Part shown: positions 15,991 to 23,169 of the stretch, piece by piece | Position numbering within the stretch: position 1 is the first letter of the stretch | How the letters are laid out: each line of letters opens with the position of its first letter | DNA from: Halalkalibacter suaedae | GTDB lineage: Bacteria > Bacillota > Bacilli > Bacillales > Bacillaceae_D | Direction of reading: 5' to 3' | Assembly (NCBI RefSeq): GCF_017939705.1 | Contig: NZ_JAGKSQ010000016.1 | Span: 1-33,520, forward strand | Length of the DNA: 33,520 nt | The notes under the pieces: generated by a model | Told to the model about the DNA's origin: nothing | The model's database searches: none | What the model saw: the letters and a program-made list of their open reading frames with translations, nothing else | Position numbers and translations under genes: made by a program

Positions 15991-16446
15991 ATGATTACAT
16001 TGCATCCAATGACGGAGGATCAGTACAAAGATTATCTGGAAAAAGCTACTGAAAAGTATGCACAGGAAAAAGTTTTCGCGGGGAACTGGCACCCGGATCA
16101 GGCTCTAATAAAAGCAAAAGAGGAATATGTAAGGCTTTTACCTCATGGAGAAAAGACAGACAAGAGCTATTTGTACACAATCTATGAGAACGATCGGATA
16201 ATTGGAGTCGTTTGGCTTGCTCATAAATATGAAAATGAAGGCTTTATTTATGATATTCATATTCACGAGGACTATCAAGGACGTGGGTTTGGTAAGGAAA
16301 CGATGATGCAAATTGAGAAGAAAGCTAGGCATTTAGGAATAAAGAAGATCGGTCTTCAAGTATTCGGACATAATTATATTGCTAGAGCTCTATATGAGAA
16401 AGTCGGATACGAGGTTACAAATATGAAAATGGTAAAAGAAATTTAA
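15991..16446 (+). CDS. GNAT N-acetyltransferase
   Basis: The 151-residue protein is a GCN5-related acetyltransferase transferring an acetyl group from acetyl-CoA to an unknown amine. The acetyl-CoA binding motif is IHEDYQGRGFGKETMMQIEK (Q-G-R-G-F-G near residues 95-100). The C-terminal GLQVFGHNYIARALYEKVGYE is the usual beta5 to alpha4 region. AAGGAG lies 11 bases before the ATG. It is followed by a palindrome-rich gap and an unrelated ATPase. Confidence 0.9.
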   Translation: MITLHPMTEDQYKDYLEKATEKYAQEKVFAGNWHPDQALIKAKEEYVRLLPHGEKTDKSYLYTIYENDRIIGVVWLAHKYENEGFIYDIHIHEDYQGRGFGKETMMQIEKKARHLGIKKIGLQVFGHNYIARALYEKVGYEVTNMKMVKEI

Positions 16447-16467
16447 AAATTTTTAGGTTGGATACTA

Positions 16468-16498
16468 TTTACAATTATAAAATGTTTACAATTGTAAA
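16468..16498. promoter_or_regulatory. Tandem palindrome upstream of the AAA ATPase, probable operator
   Basis: TTTACAATTATAAA and TTTACAATTGTAAA lie side by side with 3 bases between them. The second is a perfect palindrome and contains TACANNTGTA, the core recognised by BlaI/MecI/CopY-type repressors. TTTACA could also be a -35. The site begins 22 bases after the acetyltransferase stop. Confidence 0.6.
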
Positions 16499-16575
16499 TA
16501 ACTTCTATTATAGTAAATGGATATAAGATTTATTTTTAGATTTGTTTATTATCAAGTGTTAAAGGAGAAATACTA

Positions 16576-17853
16576 TTGTCTAGTGACCGTTTTGTTTTTA
16601 CATTAACTAGTTTAAATCGCTCAACAGCACCTAATTATCATGATTATGGTTTTGTCATTGAAGGAATTAAAAAGAAGTTATATGAAACATTAGGCCTTGA
16701 TTTTAGAATGTATGCTGATGATGAGTCTTCGAATGAAATCTTTGATGTTCTAGAGGAAGATCTTAATGAGTACCCCGATCAAGTTACCCTTATTACTCAT
16801 ATATATGATGGATTAGAAACATTTACGATTTCTTCAGATCATACCGATGAGGCGTTAGAGCTTATTGTTAAACCCAGATTATTGAATGCGGTGTATTACT
16901 ATCCTAAGTACAAAGTAGCCTTGGCAAGGGTACCAATTTTCCAAAATCATATGGACAATGTCCATGATCTAATACTAGCTCAGGACAATGAGAGTATTGT
17001 GACGTTTCTAGAGTATGTTATTAAGAGAAAGAGAGAGTATCATAGAAACTTTATTACAGTGTTTACGGACACTGAGGATGGAGTTGAACACTCAAAAGAG
17101 AAAATAACAACACTTGTGAATCGCGAACAAGTTTTTCTAGAAGAGAAACTTAAAAAGGAAATCTATCGTTCAATTGACCAATTCTTTAATGAAGATGGGT
17201 ATTTTTTCAAAAAATATAATATTCCTTATAAAAGAGGGATCCTGCTGTATGGCAAACCGGGAAACGGTAAGACAACGCTAGTTAAGTCAATTGCTAGTAG
17301 CATAGATGCACCTGTTGTTTATTGGCAAATAACTGAGCATACCTCAAGTTATACAATCAAGGAAGTGTTCAGTTCAATTGCTAAGCTGACTCCTATGGTT
17401 TTAGTTATTGAGGATATCGACTCAATGCCAATAGAGGTACGGTCTGTATTTTTAAATACATTGGATGGATCGACATCAAAAGAAAAAGTATTTTTAATTG
17501 GTACAACGAATTATCCTGAGAAAATAGATCCAGCACTAATCAATCGATCAGGTCGTTTTGACAGAGCGTATGAATTGAAACTACCTGCTGAAGATATGAG
17601 ATATCATTATTTGGTGATGAAGCAGTTAGATCAATTTATTGGGGTCGAAGAACTACAAAAGGTCGTTGCCAAAACAGTTGGTTTCTCTTTTGCCCAATTA
17701 AATGAGCTGTATACGTCTGTTGCCTTACAATGGCATTATGAAAATGAAGTAGATCTTGATTCAATTTGCGAGGAACTGCAGTCAGCCAACAAAAAAAATA
17801 AACGTGCAGCATGGGAATCGGATGTAGATGCTAAGGTGGGTTTTGATTATTAG
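16576..17853 (+). CDS. BCS1/FtsH-like AAA ATPase with novel N-terminal half
   Basis: The 425-residue protein has an AAA domain from about residue 200. Walker A is LLYGKPGNGKTTLVK (near 222-236), Walker B is MVLVIEDIDSM, sensor 1 is GTTNYPEK, and the arginine-finger region is INRSGRFDR. The N-terminal 190 residues match no family I know; they contain many acidic residues and no membrane helix. It starts at TTG with AAGGAG 8 bases upstream. It is transcribed alone from a region carrying a tandem palindrome and ends in a strong hairpin. It is likely a remodelling ATPase acting on an unknown protein. Domain call is sure; role is not. Confidence 0.85.
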   Translation: MSSDRFVFTLTSLNRSTAPNYHDYGFVIEGIKKKLYETLGLDFRMYADDESSNEIFDVLEEDLNEYPDQVTLITHIYDGLETFTISSDHTDEALELIVKPRLLNAVYYYPKYKVALARVPIFQNHMDNVHDLILAQDNESIVTFLEYVIKRKREYHRNFITVFTDTEDGVEHSKEKITTLVNREQVFLEEKLKKEIYRSIDQFFNEDGYFFKKYNIPYKRGILLYGKPGNGKTTLVKSIASSIDAPVVYWQITEHTSSYTIKEVFSSIAKLTPMVLVIEDIDSMPIEVRSVFLNTLDGSTSKEKVFLIGTTNYPEKIDPALINRSGRFDRAYELKLPAEDMRYHYLVMKQLDQFIGVEELQKVVAKTVGFSFAQLNELYTSVALQWHYENEVDLDSICEELQSANKKNKRAAWESDVDAKVGFDY

Positions 17854-17881
17854 CCTTTGCTTGATCTAAAATCTAATGAAT

Positions 17882-17920
17882 AAAAGAAACTGGGACAAAG
17901 GTATGTCCTAGTTTCTTTTT
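17882..17920. terminator. Bidirectional terminator between the ATPase and HD-GYP genes
   Basis: A 16-bp stem (AAAAGAAACTGGGACA with TGTCCTAGTTTCTTTT) with a 6-base loop and T runs on both strands. It shares ACTGGGACA with the outer arm of the long hairpin at 15215. Confidence 0.9.
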
Positions 17921-17932
17921 ATAACAATTAAA

Positions 17933-19462
17933 CTATAGAACGTCTTGATTGTGATGAATTATTTTTATGAAAACTTGTACATAATAGGGATCCCACTGGG
18001 TCCCTTTTCCGTTTTCGAGAATCGAAAGGGCTTTTTCAAATGGCATACCTTTTCGGTAAGGACGGTCCGAAGTCATTGCATCGAAGGCATCAGCGACAGC
18101 TAAAATTCGTCCGAACATTGGAATGTCTTCTCCTTTTAAACCATTTGGATAGCCATTTCCGTCATATCTTTCATGATGATGCTTCACCCCAGGTATTAGA
18201 GGTGCAATTTCCTCATTTGGCTGAATTTGATTAAGAATCATTTCCCCGATGGTAGGGTGTCTCTTTATTAGTTCAAATTCTTCGTTTGTTAGTTTTCCGT
18301 CTTTTAAAAGCACATGATCAGGGACTCCGATTTTTCCAATGTCATGGAGTAAAGCAGATTTCTTTAATTGCACAATGATTTTTGGATCAAGTCCGATTTC
18401 TTTCCCCAATTTCACTGCATAGCTTGCGACACGAAGGGAATGTCCGGCGGTGTATGGATCCCTTGCATCAAGTGTTGTAGCAAAGGCGGTGAAAAAGCTT
18501 TCGAGTAATTGTTTGTTAATTTCATCCCGTTTTTCGATTGCAGAGACCATATGATTAAATCCTGTAATAAGTTTCGTAAATTCATCTGTATAGCTATTAT
18601 CTACTTTTTGATAATTCCCTTCTTGTACGTTAGAAAAGCCTTTTTCTAGCTCCTCCATCGGTCGCTTAATATCTCTAAACAAAAGTATAGATCCATAGAT
18701 TGCAAAGGATGCGACGGCAACTAGAATAATTCCAGCCCAATGCCAAAACTGGGAAAGTAACAAATCTTGAGCGAGTTGAGCTAATTGGATTTGTGTGGCA
18801 ATGCTAAACAGAAATAATGGATAAATAGCGAGAAATAATGAACTATAAAGAATTTTTCTTTTAATTTTCACTAAATATCTATCGGCAATCTTTAACTCGT
18901 AGTGATCGTTTTTTTCAGCTGATTTGATAAGAGTCATTAAAATGGGTTGAATCGTTTTTTGTGATAAAAAGAATTCAATTAGTGCATGCATAATAGCAAT
19001 AAGAATGGCCCCAAACCATGCATAAACAATATAAAACGTAGGGAAATGTAAGTAATCGAGTCTTATTGCGATGATCGTTCCAATTGTTGCGGGAACGGAA
19101 AGGCCAAATAAATGTGGTCCCATAATCCGCTTAAATGTTAGGACAGGAAAGGTTGCTGTTTGAACAAATGCCCTTTTTACATTTTCAAGTCGAGGTAGCT
19201 CATCCTCATCGAATACTGCTTGGATCGGTTTAATATGCTGTCTGAAAATAATTAGTTCAAAGATAATCATAATAAATAAGGACAATAATAGGATCACGAA
19301 TAGAGTAATGCCTTCATAATAAGTTAGTTCAAGTGTATTAAACATGAGCACACTACCTACCCCAAATACGGCAAGTAAGGAACCAATAATATAATTAGTT
19401 ATCATTCCTCGTTTGAAATCTATAAATAGTTGTTTGTTTAAGATAGGATTCACTCCAAACAT
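17933..19462 (-). CDS. Membrane HAMP/HD-GYP phosphodiesterase
   Basis: The 509-residue protein has an N-terminal membrane region of about six helices (residues 20-260), a HAMP-like linker (RDIKRPMEELEKGFSNVQEG) and an HD-GYP domain in the last 190 residues. Metal-binding motifs are intact: HSLRVASYA, the HD pair in LLHDIGKIGVP (about 371) and HHHERYDGNGYPNGL (about 426). HD-GYP enzymes hydrolyse c-di-GMP, sometimes cGAMP. A GGDEF-EAL protein and a c-di-GMP riboswitch lie in the same window. The start has only a weak ribosome site; a downstream Met at residue 20 has AGGA too close. It converges with the AAA ATPase across a shared terminator. Confidence 0.9.
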   Translation of the reverse strand: MFGVNPILNKQLFIDFKRGMITNYIIGSLLAVFGVGSVLMFNTLELTYYEGITLFVILLLSLFIMIIFELIIFRQHIKPIQAVFDEDELPRLENVKRAFVQTATFPVLTFKRIMGPHLFGLSVPATIGTIIAIRLDYLHFPTFYIVYAWFGAILIAIMHALIEFFLSQKTIQPILMTLIKSAEKNDHYELKIADRYLVKIKRKILYSSLFLAIYPLFLFSIATQIQLAQLAQDLLLSQFWHWAGIILVAVASFAIYGSILLFRDIKRPMEELEKGFSNVQEGNYQKVDNSYTDEFTKLITGFNHMVSAIEKRDEINKQLLESFFTAFATTLDARDPYTAGHSLRVASYAVKLGKEIGLDPKIIVQLKKSALLHDIGKIGVPDHVLLKDGKLTNEEFELIKRHPTIGEMILNQIQPNEEIAPLIPGVKHHHERYDGNGYPNGLKGEDIPMFGRILAVADAFDAMTSDRPYRKGMPFEKALSILENGKGTQWDPYYVQVFIKIIHHNQDVL

Positions 19463-19674
19463 TAATGTTAAGAGTAATTTTAATATAAAAGAGTGAACAT
19501 TACTATCTATGTTTATTGTGATTGTTTATTTGAAAATGAAAAAAGTAATCATACATTACAAGCTTACTAAACGAACATCGCCCTTTAATTTCTAACAATG
19601 TTCGATAATTAGAGAAGCGACAAGTTTCTTCCTATGATAAAATAGACAATATCTATCGACTCGAGGTGCTTGTT

Positions 19675-20049
19675 GTGAAGGAAATTCAAGATTTTTTAAA
19701 GGAATTTCAAAAGGAAATGAACTGGGAAATACCCGATGGAAAGTATAACGAATCTAGAACAGCACTGTTGAATAATTATATGCTTCTTACGACTGAAGTG
19801 AGTGAAGTGGCTGAAGAATTCAGAGCTGTTTTTAATAAGACAGCGAAGATAGCAAAGGAAAATGAAGTATCTGAGGAAGAAGCGTTTCGCCTTTCTAAGG
19901 AATGTCATCAAGAAAATATAGGTAAGGAATTAGCCGATTGTATTGCTTATATCGTTAAGTTTGCGAATTATTTTGAAATTGATTTAGAAGATAGTATATA
20001 TAAGAAAATGCATGAAGTTAAACATAGAGTAAATAAGGACCAAGAGTAA
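19675..20049 (+). CDS. MazG-like nucleotide pyrophosphohydrolase
   Basis: The 124-residue protein has the all-alpha MazG/dUTPase-like fold pattern: the first metal-binding helix TTEVSEVAEEFRAV (E..E..EE) and the second ELADCIAYIVKFANYFEIDL with the conserved E and D. Such enzymes hydrolyse nucleoside triphosphates to monophosphate and pyrophosphate. GTG 19675 was chosen because GAGGTG lies 6 bases upstream. The next gene starts 28 bases after its stop with the same kind of site, and the methyltransferase follows, so the three form one unit. A house-cleaning or phage-defence role is possible but not shown. Confidence 0.85.
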   Translation: MKEIQDFLKEFQKEMNWEIPDGKYNESRTALLNNYMLLTTEVSEVAEEFRAVFNKTAKIAKENEVSEEEAFRLSKECHQENIGKELADCIAYIVKFANYFEIDLEDSIYKKMHEVKHRVNKDQE

Positions 20050-20077
20050 AAGTAGAATGGCTATGAGGTGTGCTTTG

Positions 20078-20374
20078 TTGGATAAAAAAAGAGAAATAAG
20101 AGAAAATTGGGGAACTAAGTCGATTATGGAATTGGCAGAAAGTCTTGATATAAGCTTGAAAGATTTATTAGAAATGGCACTTGAACTTGACCTTTATAAG
20201 GTGAGTACACCAAATATTGGACGAAGGTGGACGGCGATTGAGGATGAATTTCTAAAAGAGCATTCAGATCAGTTGTCTGTCCGAAGTGCAAGTAATCTAT
20301 TGTATCGATCCCATTACGCAACATATCAACGAATTCGGATTTTAGGTTTAGAACAAATGATTAATAAAAAGTAA
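20078..20374 (+). CDS. Small DNA-binding protein upstream of the methyltransferase
   Basis: The 98-residue protein has an N-terminal helix-turn-helix-like part (TKSIMELAESLDISLKDLLE). A second part, RRWTAIEDEFLKEHSDQLSV then ASNLLYRSHYATYQRIRILG, resembles a Myb/SANT-like DNA-binding unit. TTG 20078 was chosen because GAGGTG lies 7 bases upstream; the ATG at 20057 has no site. The stop is 12 bases before the methyltransferase start, so it is tightly coupled to it. It may regulate the cassette like a controller protein, though it is not a classical Xre-type C protein. No named family was recognised with confidence. Confidence 0.7.
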   Translation: MDKKREIRENWGTKSIMELAESLDISLKDLLEMALELDLYKVSTPNIGRRWTAIEDEFLKEHSDQLSVRSASNLLYRSHYATYQRIRILGLEQMINKK

Positions 20375-20386
20375 AGGACTGTCTTA

Positions 20387-21442
20387 ATGGATAAGATCGA
20401 AACGTACAAGGATTCTTTAAAAGGTCTCACGTTCATTGATTTGTTTGCTGGTATTGGGGGCTTTCATACAGCGCTACAATCTTTTGGAGCGGAATGTGTG
20501 TTTTCATCAGAATGGGACAAGCATGCTCAAAAAACATATTTCGAGAATTATGGCATGATGCCAGCTGGAGATATTACTGCAATTGAAGCAGAAGATATTC
20601 CACCACATGATATTCTCTGTGCTGGCTTTCCTTGTCAGCCTTTTAGTATATCGGGTAAGCGAAAAGGCTTCGAAGACACAAGAGGGACGCTCTTTTTTGA
20701 TGTGGCTCGCTTAGCGAAATACCACAAGCCGAAGCTGTTATTCATGGAGAATGTACGTAATTTTGCTACTCATGATAATGGAAATACATTACAAACGGTG
20801 AAGGATGCTTTAGATGAGATTGGGTATGATGTGTGGCATCAGGTATTAAATGCGAGTCATTATGGTTTGCCCCAAAACCGTGAACGTATTTATATTATTG
20901 CAATAAGAAAAGATTTTCATGTACCAACTTTCACTTTTCCAAAACCGACTTTTGAAAGGGTATATCTAAGAGATGTGACGCTTCCTGATGAAGAAACGGA
21001 TAAGTATGTAATTAATCGAGAAGATATGACAATAGACGAATCGAAACTTCCAAGTGAATCACTATTTGAAGATTTTCCGCTTAAACCAATGCGGGTAGGT
21101 ACTATTAATAAAGGTGGTCAAGGTGAACGCATCTATAGTGACTACGGACATGCGATCACTCTATCTGCACAAGGCGGCGGACCAGGTAGCAAAACAGGTT
21201 GCTATTATATTAACGGACGAGTAAGAAAATTAGCACCAAAGGAATGTGCAAGAATTCAAGGATTTCCTGAGTCATTCAAAATCCCTGTCACGGATGCTCA
21301 AGCATGGAAGCAATTCGGTAATAGTGTACCAATTAAGGTTCTCAAACATATTTTAGTGTCAATGATTAACACGCCAGAGTTAGCAGCGGAGCTAATAAGT
21401 CAAACTAATGCGACAGTAACAGAAGAGATTATAACTAGATAA
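20387..21442 (+). CDS. C5-cytosine DNA methyltransferase
   Basis: The 351-residue protein transfers a methyl group from S-adenosylmethionine to C5 of cytosine in a specific DNA sequence. All main motifs are present in order: I (FIDLFAGIGGFHTAL), IV (AGFPCQPFSISG with the catalytic Cys), VI (FMENV), VIII (GLPQNRERIYIIAIR) and X (WKQFGNSV). The target-recognition region between VIII and IX contains GTINKGGQGERIYSDYGHAI, a variant seen in several type II enzymes; the recognised sequence cannot be read from it. AAAGGA lies about 10 bases before the ATG. It is the third gene of a unit with the MazG-like and DNA-binding proteins and is followed by a terminator and a putative nuclease. Confidence 0.95.
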   Translation: MDKIETYKDSLKGLTFIDLFAGIGGFHTALQSFGAECVFSSEWDKHAQKTYFENYGMMPAGDITAIEAEDIPPHDILCAGFPCQPFSISGKRKGFEDTRGTLFFDVARLAKYHKPKLLFMENVRNFATHDNGNTLQTVKDALDEIGYDVWHQVLNASHYGLPQNRERIYIIAIRKDFHVPTFTFPKPTFERVYLRDVTLPDEETDKYVINREDMTIDESKLPSESLFEDFPLKPMRVGTINKGGQGERIYSDYGHAITLSAQGGGPGSKTGCYYINGRVRKLAPKECARIQGFPESFKIPVTDAQAWKQFGNSVPIKVLKHILVSMINTPELAAELISQTNATVTEEIITR

Positions 21443-21446
21443 TAGT

Positions 21447-21482
21447 AAATGCTACTTAGTTACTTTTAAGGTAGCATTTTTT
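21447..21482 (+). terminator. Terminator between methyltransferase and nuclease genes
   Basis: A 9-bp perfect stem AAATGCTAC/GTAGCATTT, extended by two weak pairs, followed by TTTTTG. It separates expression of the methyltransferase from the nuclease. Confidence 0.85.
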
Positions 21483-21559
21483 GTTGAAAGTAACGATCTC
21501 ATTGAATCAAATACTATTTGCAAAAGAGTTCGTGAATTGGTTGAAAGGAATGAGTTTGT

Positions 21560-22417
21560 ATGGTTAGCCTAACTGGAAAGCTAAACGATTGGGAAAAATT
21601 CGAATTGGAAACCATTCCGTTTTTAGAGAAGATCTATCACGATTTACCGGTTGCCTTTAAAAGAGAAGGTGGTCAAAATTCTACTAAAAGTGATATTTGT
21701 GTATTACACGATATGAATGAATTATTTTCATTAGAGGCGAAACTAACTCCGTCTCAGAGTGGTCAGTTTGTCTTGCTGGAAGAGCAGCAAAAGTATATTT
21801 TCTCTGCTGAAAATAAATTCCAAAACAATAAAATGACTCAATTGATTATTGACGAATTAAACGCCTTTAAAACAAAATACACTCCAAAAGGTCAAAAAGC
21901 AGTAATTGTGGACATCGATACCTACGTGCTTGCTAATTGGATAAAAGATCATTATAAAAATAAGGGTAGTCGTTTTATCATTACTTCGACAAAGATCAAC
22001 GATTATAAAGCAATAATACCGATTAATGAAGTAGAACGCTTTTTTGAAATGACAGCAGTCATTAGAAGAAAGAAAAGCGGGACGAGTGATGTTGCACGAT
22101 ATAAAGTTAGTAGCTGTATAAGTGAATTAAGACAGCATTTAACAGCTTTTGGTTTGGAAATTATCGAAACTAAGCAAGACGGAAAAAAGACCTTAGTATT
22201 ATTAAATAAAGATATTATACTAGAAAAAAATGAACGTTATTTTGGAGATGAATACTTTCTGTCGCCTAATGTAAAAGGAAATGGTTACTTTATAAAGTCA
22301 CGTGCAAAGACAAATAATCTCAACGTGATATTTCAATTAAAATATATCGGTCCAGAAAAAAGCTTTGGATTTGAACATTTAGAAAGGTCAATTAGAAAAT
22401 GTCTCTCGATTGAATAA
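21560..22417 (+). CDS. Putative type II restriction endonuclease (PD-(D/E)XK)
   Basis: The 285-residue protein lies directly after the cytosine methyltransferase. It has a candidate PD-(D/E)XK active site: Asp45 (TKSDICVLHD), then Glu59 and Lys61 in FSLEAKL, preceded by GGQNST. These spacings fit restriction nucleases. The rest is not assignable to a named enzyme. AAAGGA lies about 10 bases before the ATG. A terminator separates it from the methyltransferase, so it probably uses a promoter within the 77-base gap. The identification rests on position and the catalytic pattern; the recognised sequence is unknown. There is no obvious frameshift, so it is likely active. Confidence 0.72.
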   Translation: MVSLTGKLNDWEKFELETIPFLEKIYHDLPVAFKREGGQNSTKSDICVLHDMNELFSLEAKLTPSQSGQFVLLEEQQKYIFSAENKFQNNKMTQLIIDELNAFKTKYTPKGQKAVIVDIDTYVLANWIKDHYKNKGSRFIITSTKINDYKAIIPINEVERFFEMTAVIRRKKSGTSDVARYKVSSCISELRQHLTAFGLEIIETKQDGKKTLVLLNKDIILEKNERYFGDEYFLSPNVKGNGYFIKSRAKTNNLNVIFQLKYIGPEKSFGFEHLERSIRKCLSIE

Positions 22418-22512
22418 GAACAGGAAAACAATTGCTGTTAATAGAAGTCATACGAAGACGTGATGTATGATTTAATCATTTATAAGTAACCTATATAATG
22501 GAGGTGCTTAGA

Positions 22513-23004
22513 ATGAAGAGAAAAAACGAGCGTTCCTTTCTCACAATAACGACTCTAATTGCAATTGTCCTGCTACCTTTCGCTATATACAAACGTCCCT
22601 TTAAAGATTGGCTTATTGTGTTTCTTGTCGGTTGTACAGGTAATACACTTGCTGATCGATATTTGGTCTCTAAGGGCTATCTACACTATAAAGTAAGACC
22701 GTTTTCAAAGAAGTTTGCGATACATTTGCCTTTTGATTGTTTTCACTATCCGCTTTTTCTACTTTATTTTAATCAATGGACATTAAACAGTAAACCATTA
22801 GGGATGATCTCAAAGCTACTTGTGTTTATTATTCCTCAGGTTATTATTGAAACCATTGCAGAAAAGAAAACGGATATCATTACATGGAAAAAGGGTTGGA
22901 ATTGGTATCATTCCTTTGCCGGATTGGCGATTAAATTTCTCCTATGCCGTTTTATGATTGCGGCTATCAGGATGTTGAATAAGAGAGAGAACTCGATTAC
23001 TTAA
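22513..23004 (+). CDS. CBO0543-family membrane protein
   Basis: The 163-residue protein has about four membrane segments and the family-like centre AIHLPFDCFHYPLFLLYFNQ then WTLNSKP, with TWKKGWNWYHSF further on. ATG 22513 was chosen because GGAGGTG lies 6 bases upstream; the ATG at 22498 is just before that site. It is a single gene ending in an intrinsic terminator. Function is unknown. The protein at 4647-5198 on the other strand looks like a distant relative. Confidence 0.8.
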   Translation: MKRKNERSFLTITTLIAIVLLPFAIYKRPFKDWLIVFLVGCTGNTLADRYLVSKGYLHYKVRPFSKKFAIHLPFDCFHYPLFLLYFNQWTLNSKPLGMISKLLVFIIPQVIIETIAEKKTDIITWKKGWNWYHSFAGLAIKFLLCRFMIAAIRMLNKRENSIT

Positions 23005-23040
23005 TAATGGAGTAAAATAAGTTTTAACGTTTAGTTTATC

Positions 23041-23068
23041 AGCATGCCGTTATGGGATGCTTTTTTTG
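23041..23068 (+). terminator. Terminator of the CBO0543-family gene
   Basis: AGCATGCC and GGGATGCT (one mismatch) form a hairpin followed by TTTTTTT. It covers the first in-frame ATG (23044) of the RNase J frame, which rules out that start. Confidence 0.8.
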
Positions 23069-23169
23069 TTGGTAACAAACGATATCTCAATCCATGGATT
23101 AACTTTCTTATAAAGGAAAACAATAAGGGCATACTCTACATTAGTACTCTTTATAGGAGGTTATATATC

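Noticed and set aside
23044-23169. N-terminal extension of RNase J by 42 residues
   Set aside because: The ATG lies inside the upstream gene's terminator, the extension has no RNase J similarity, and TTG 23170 has an AGGAGG site.
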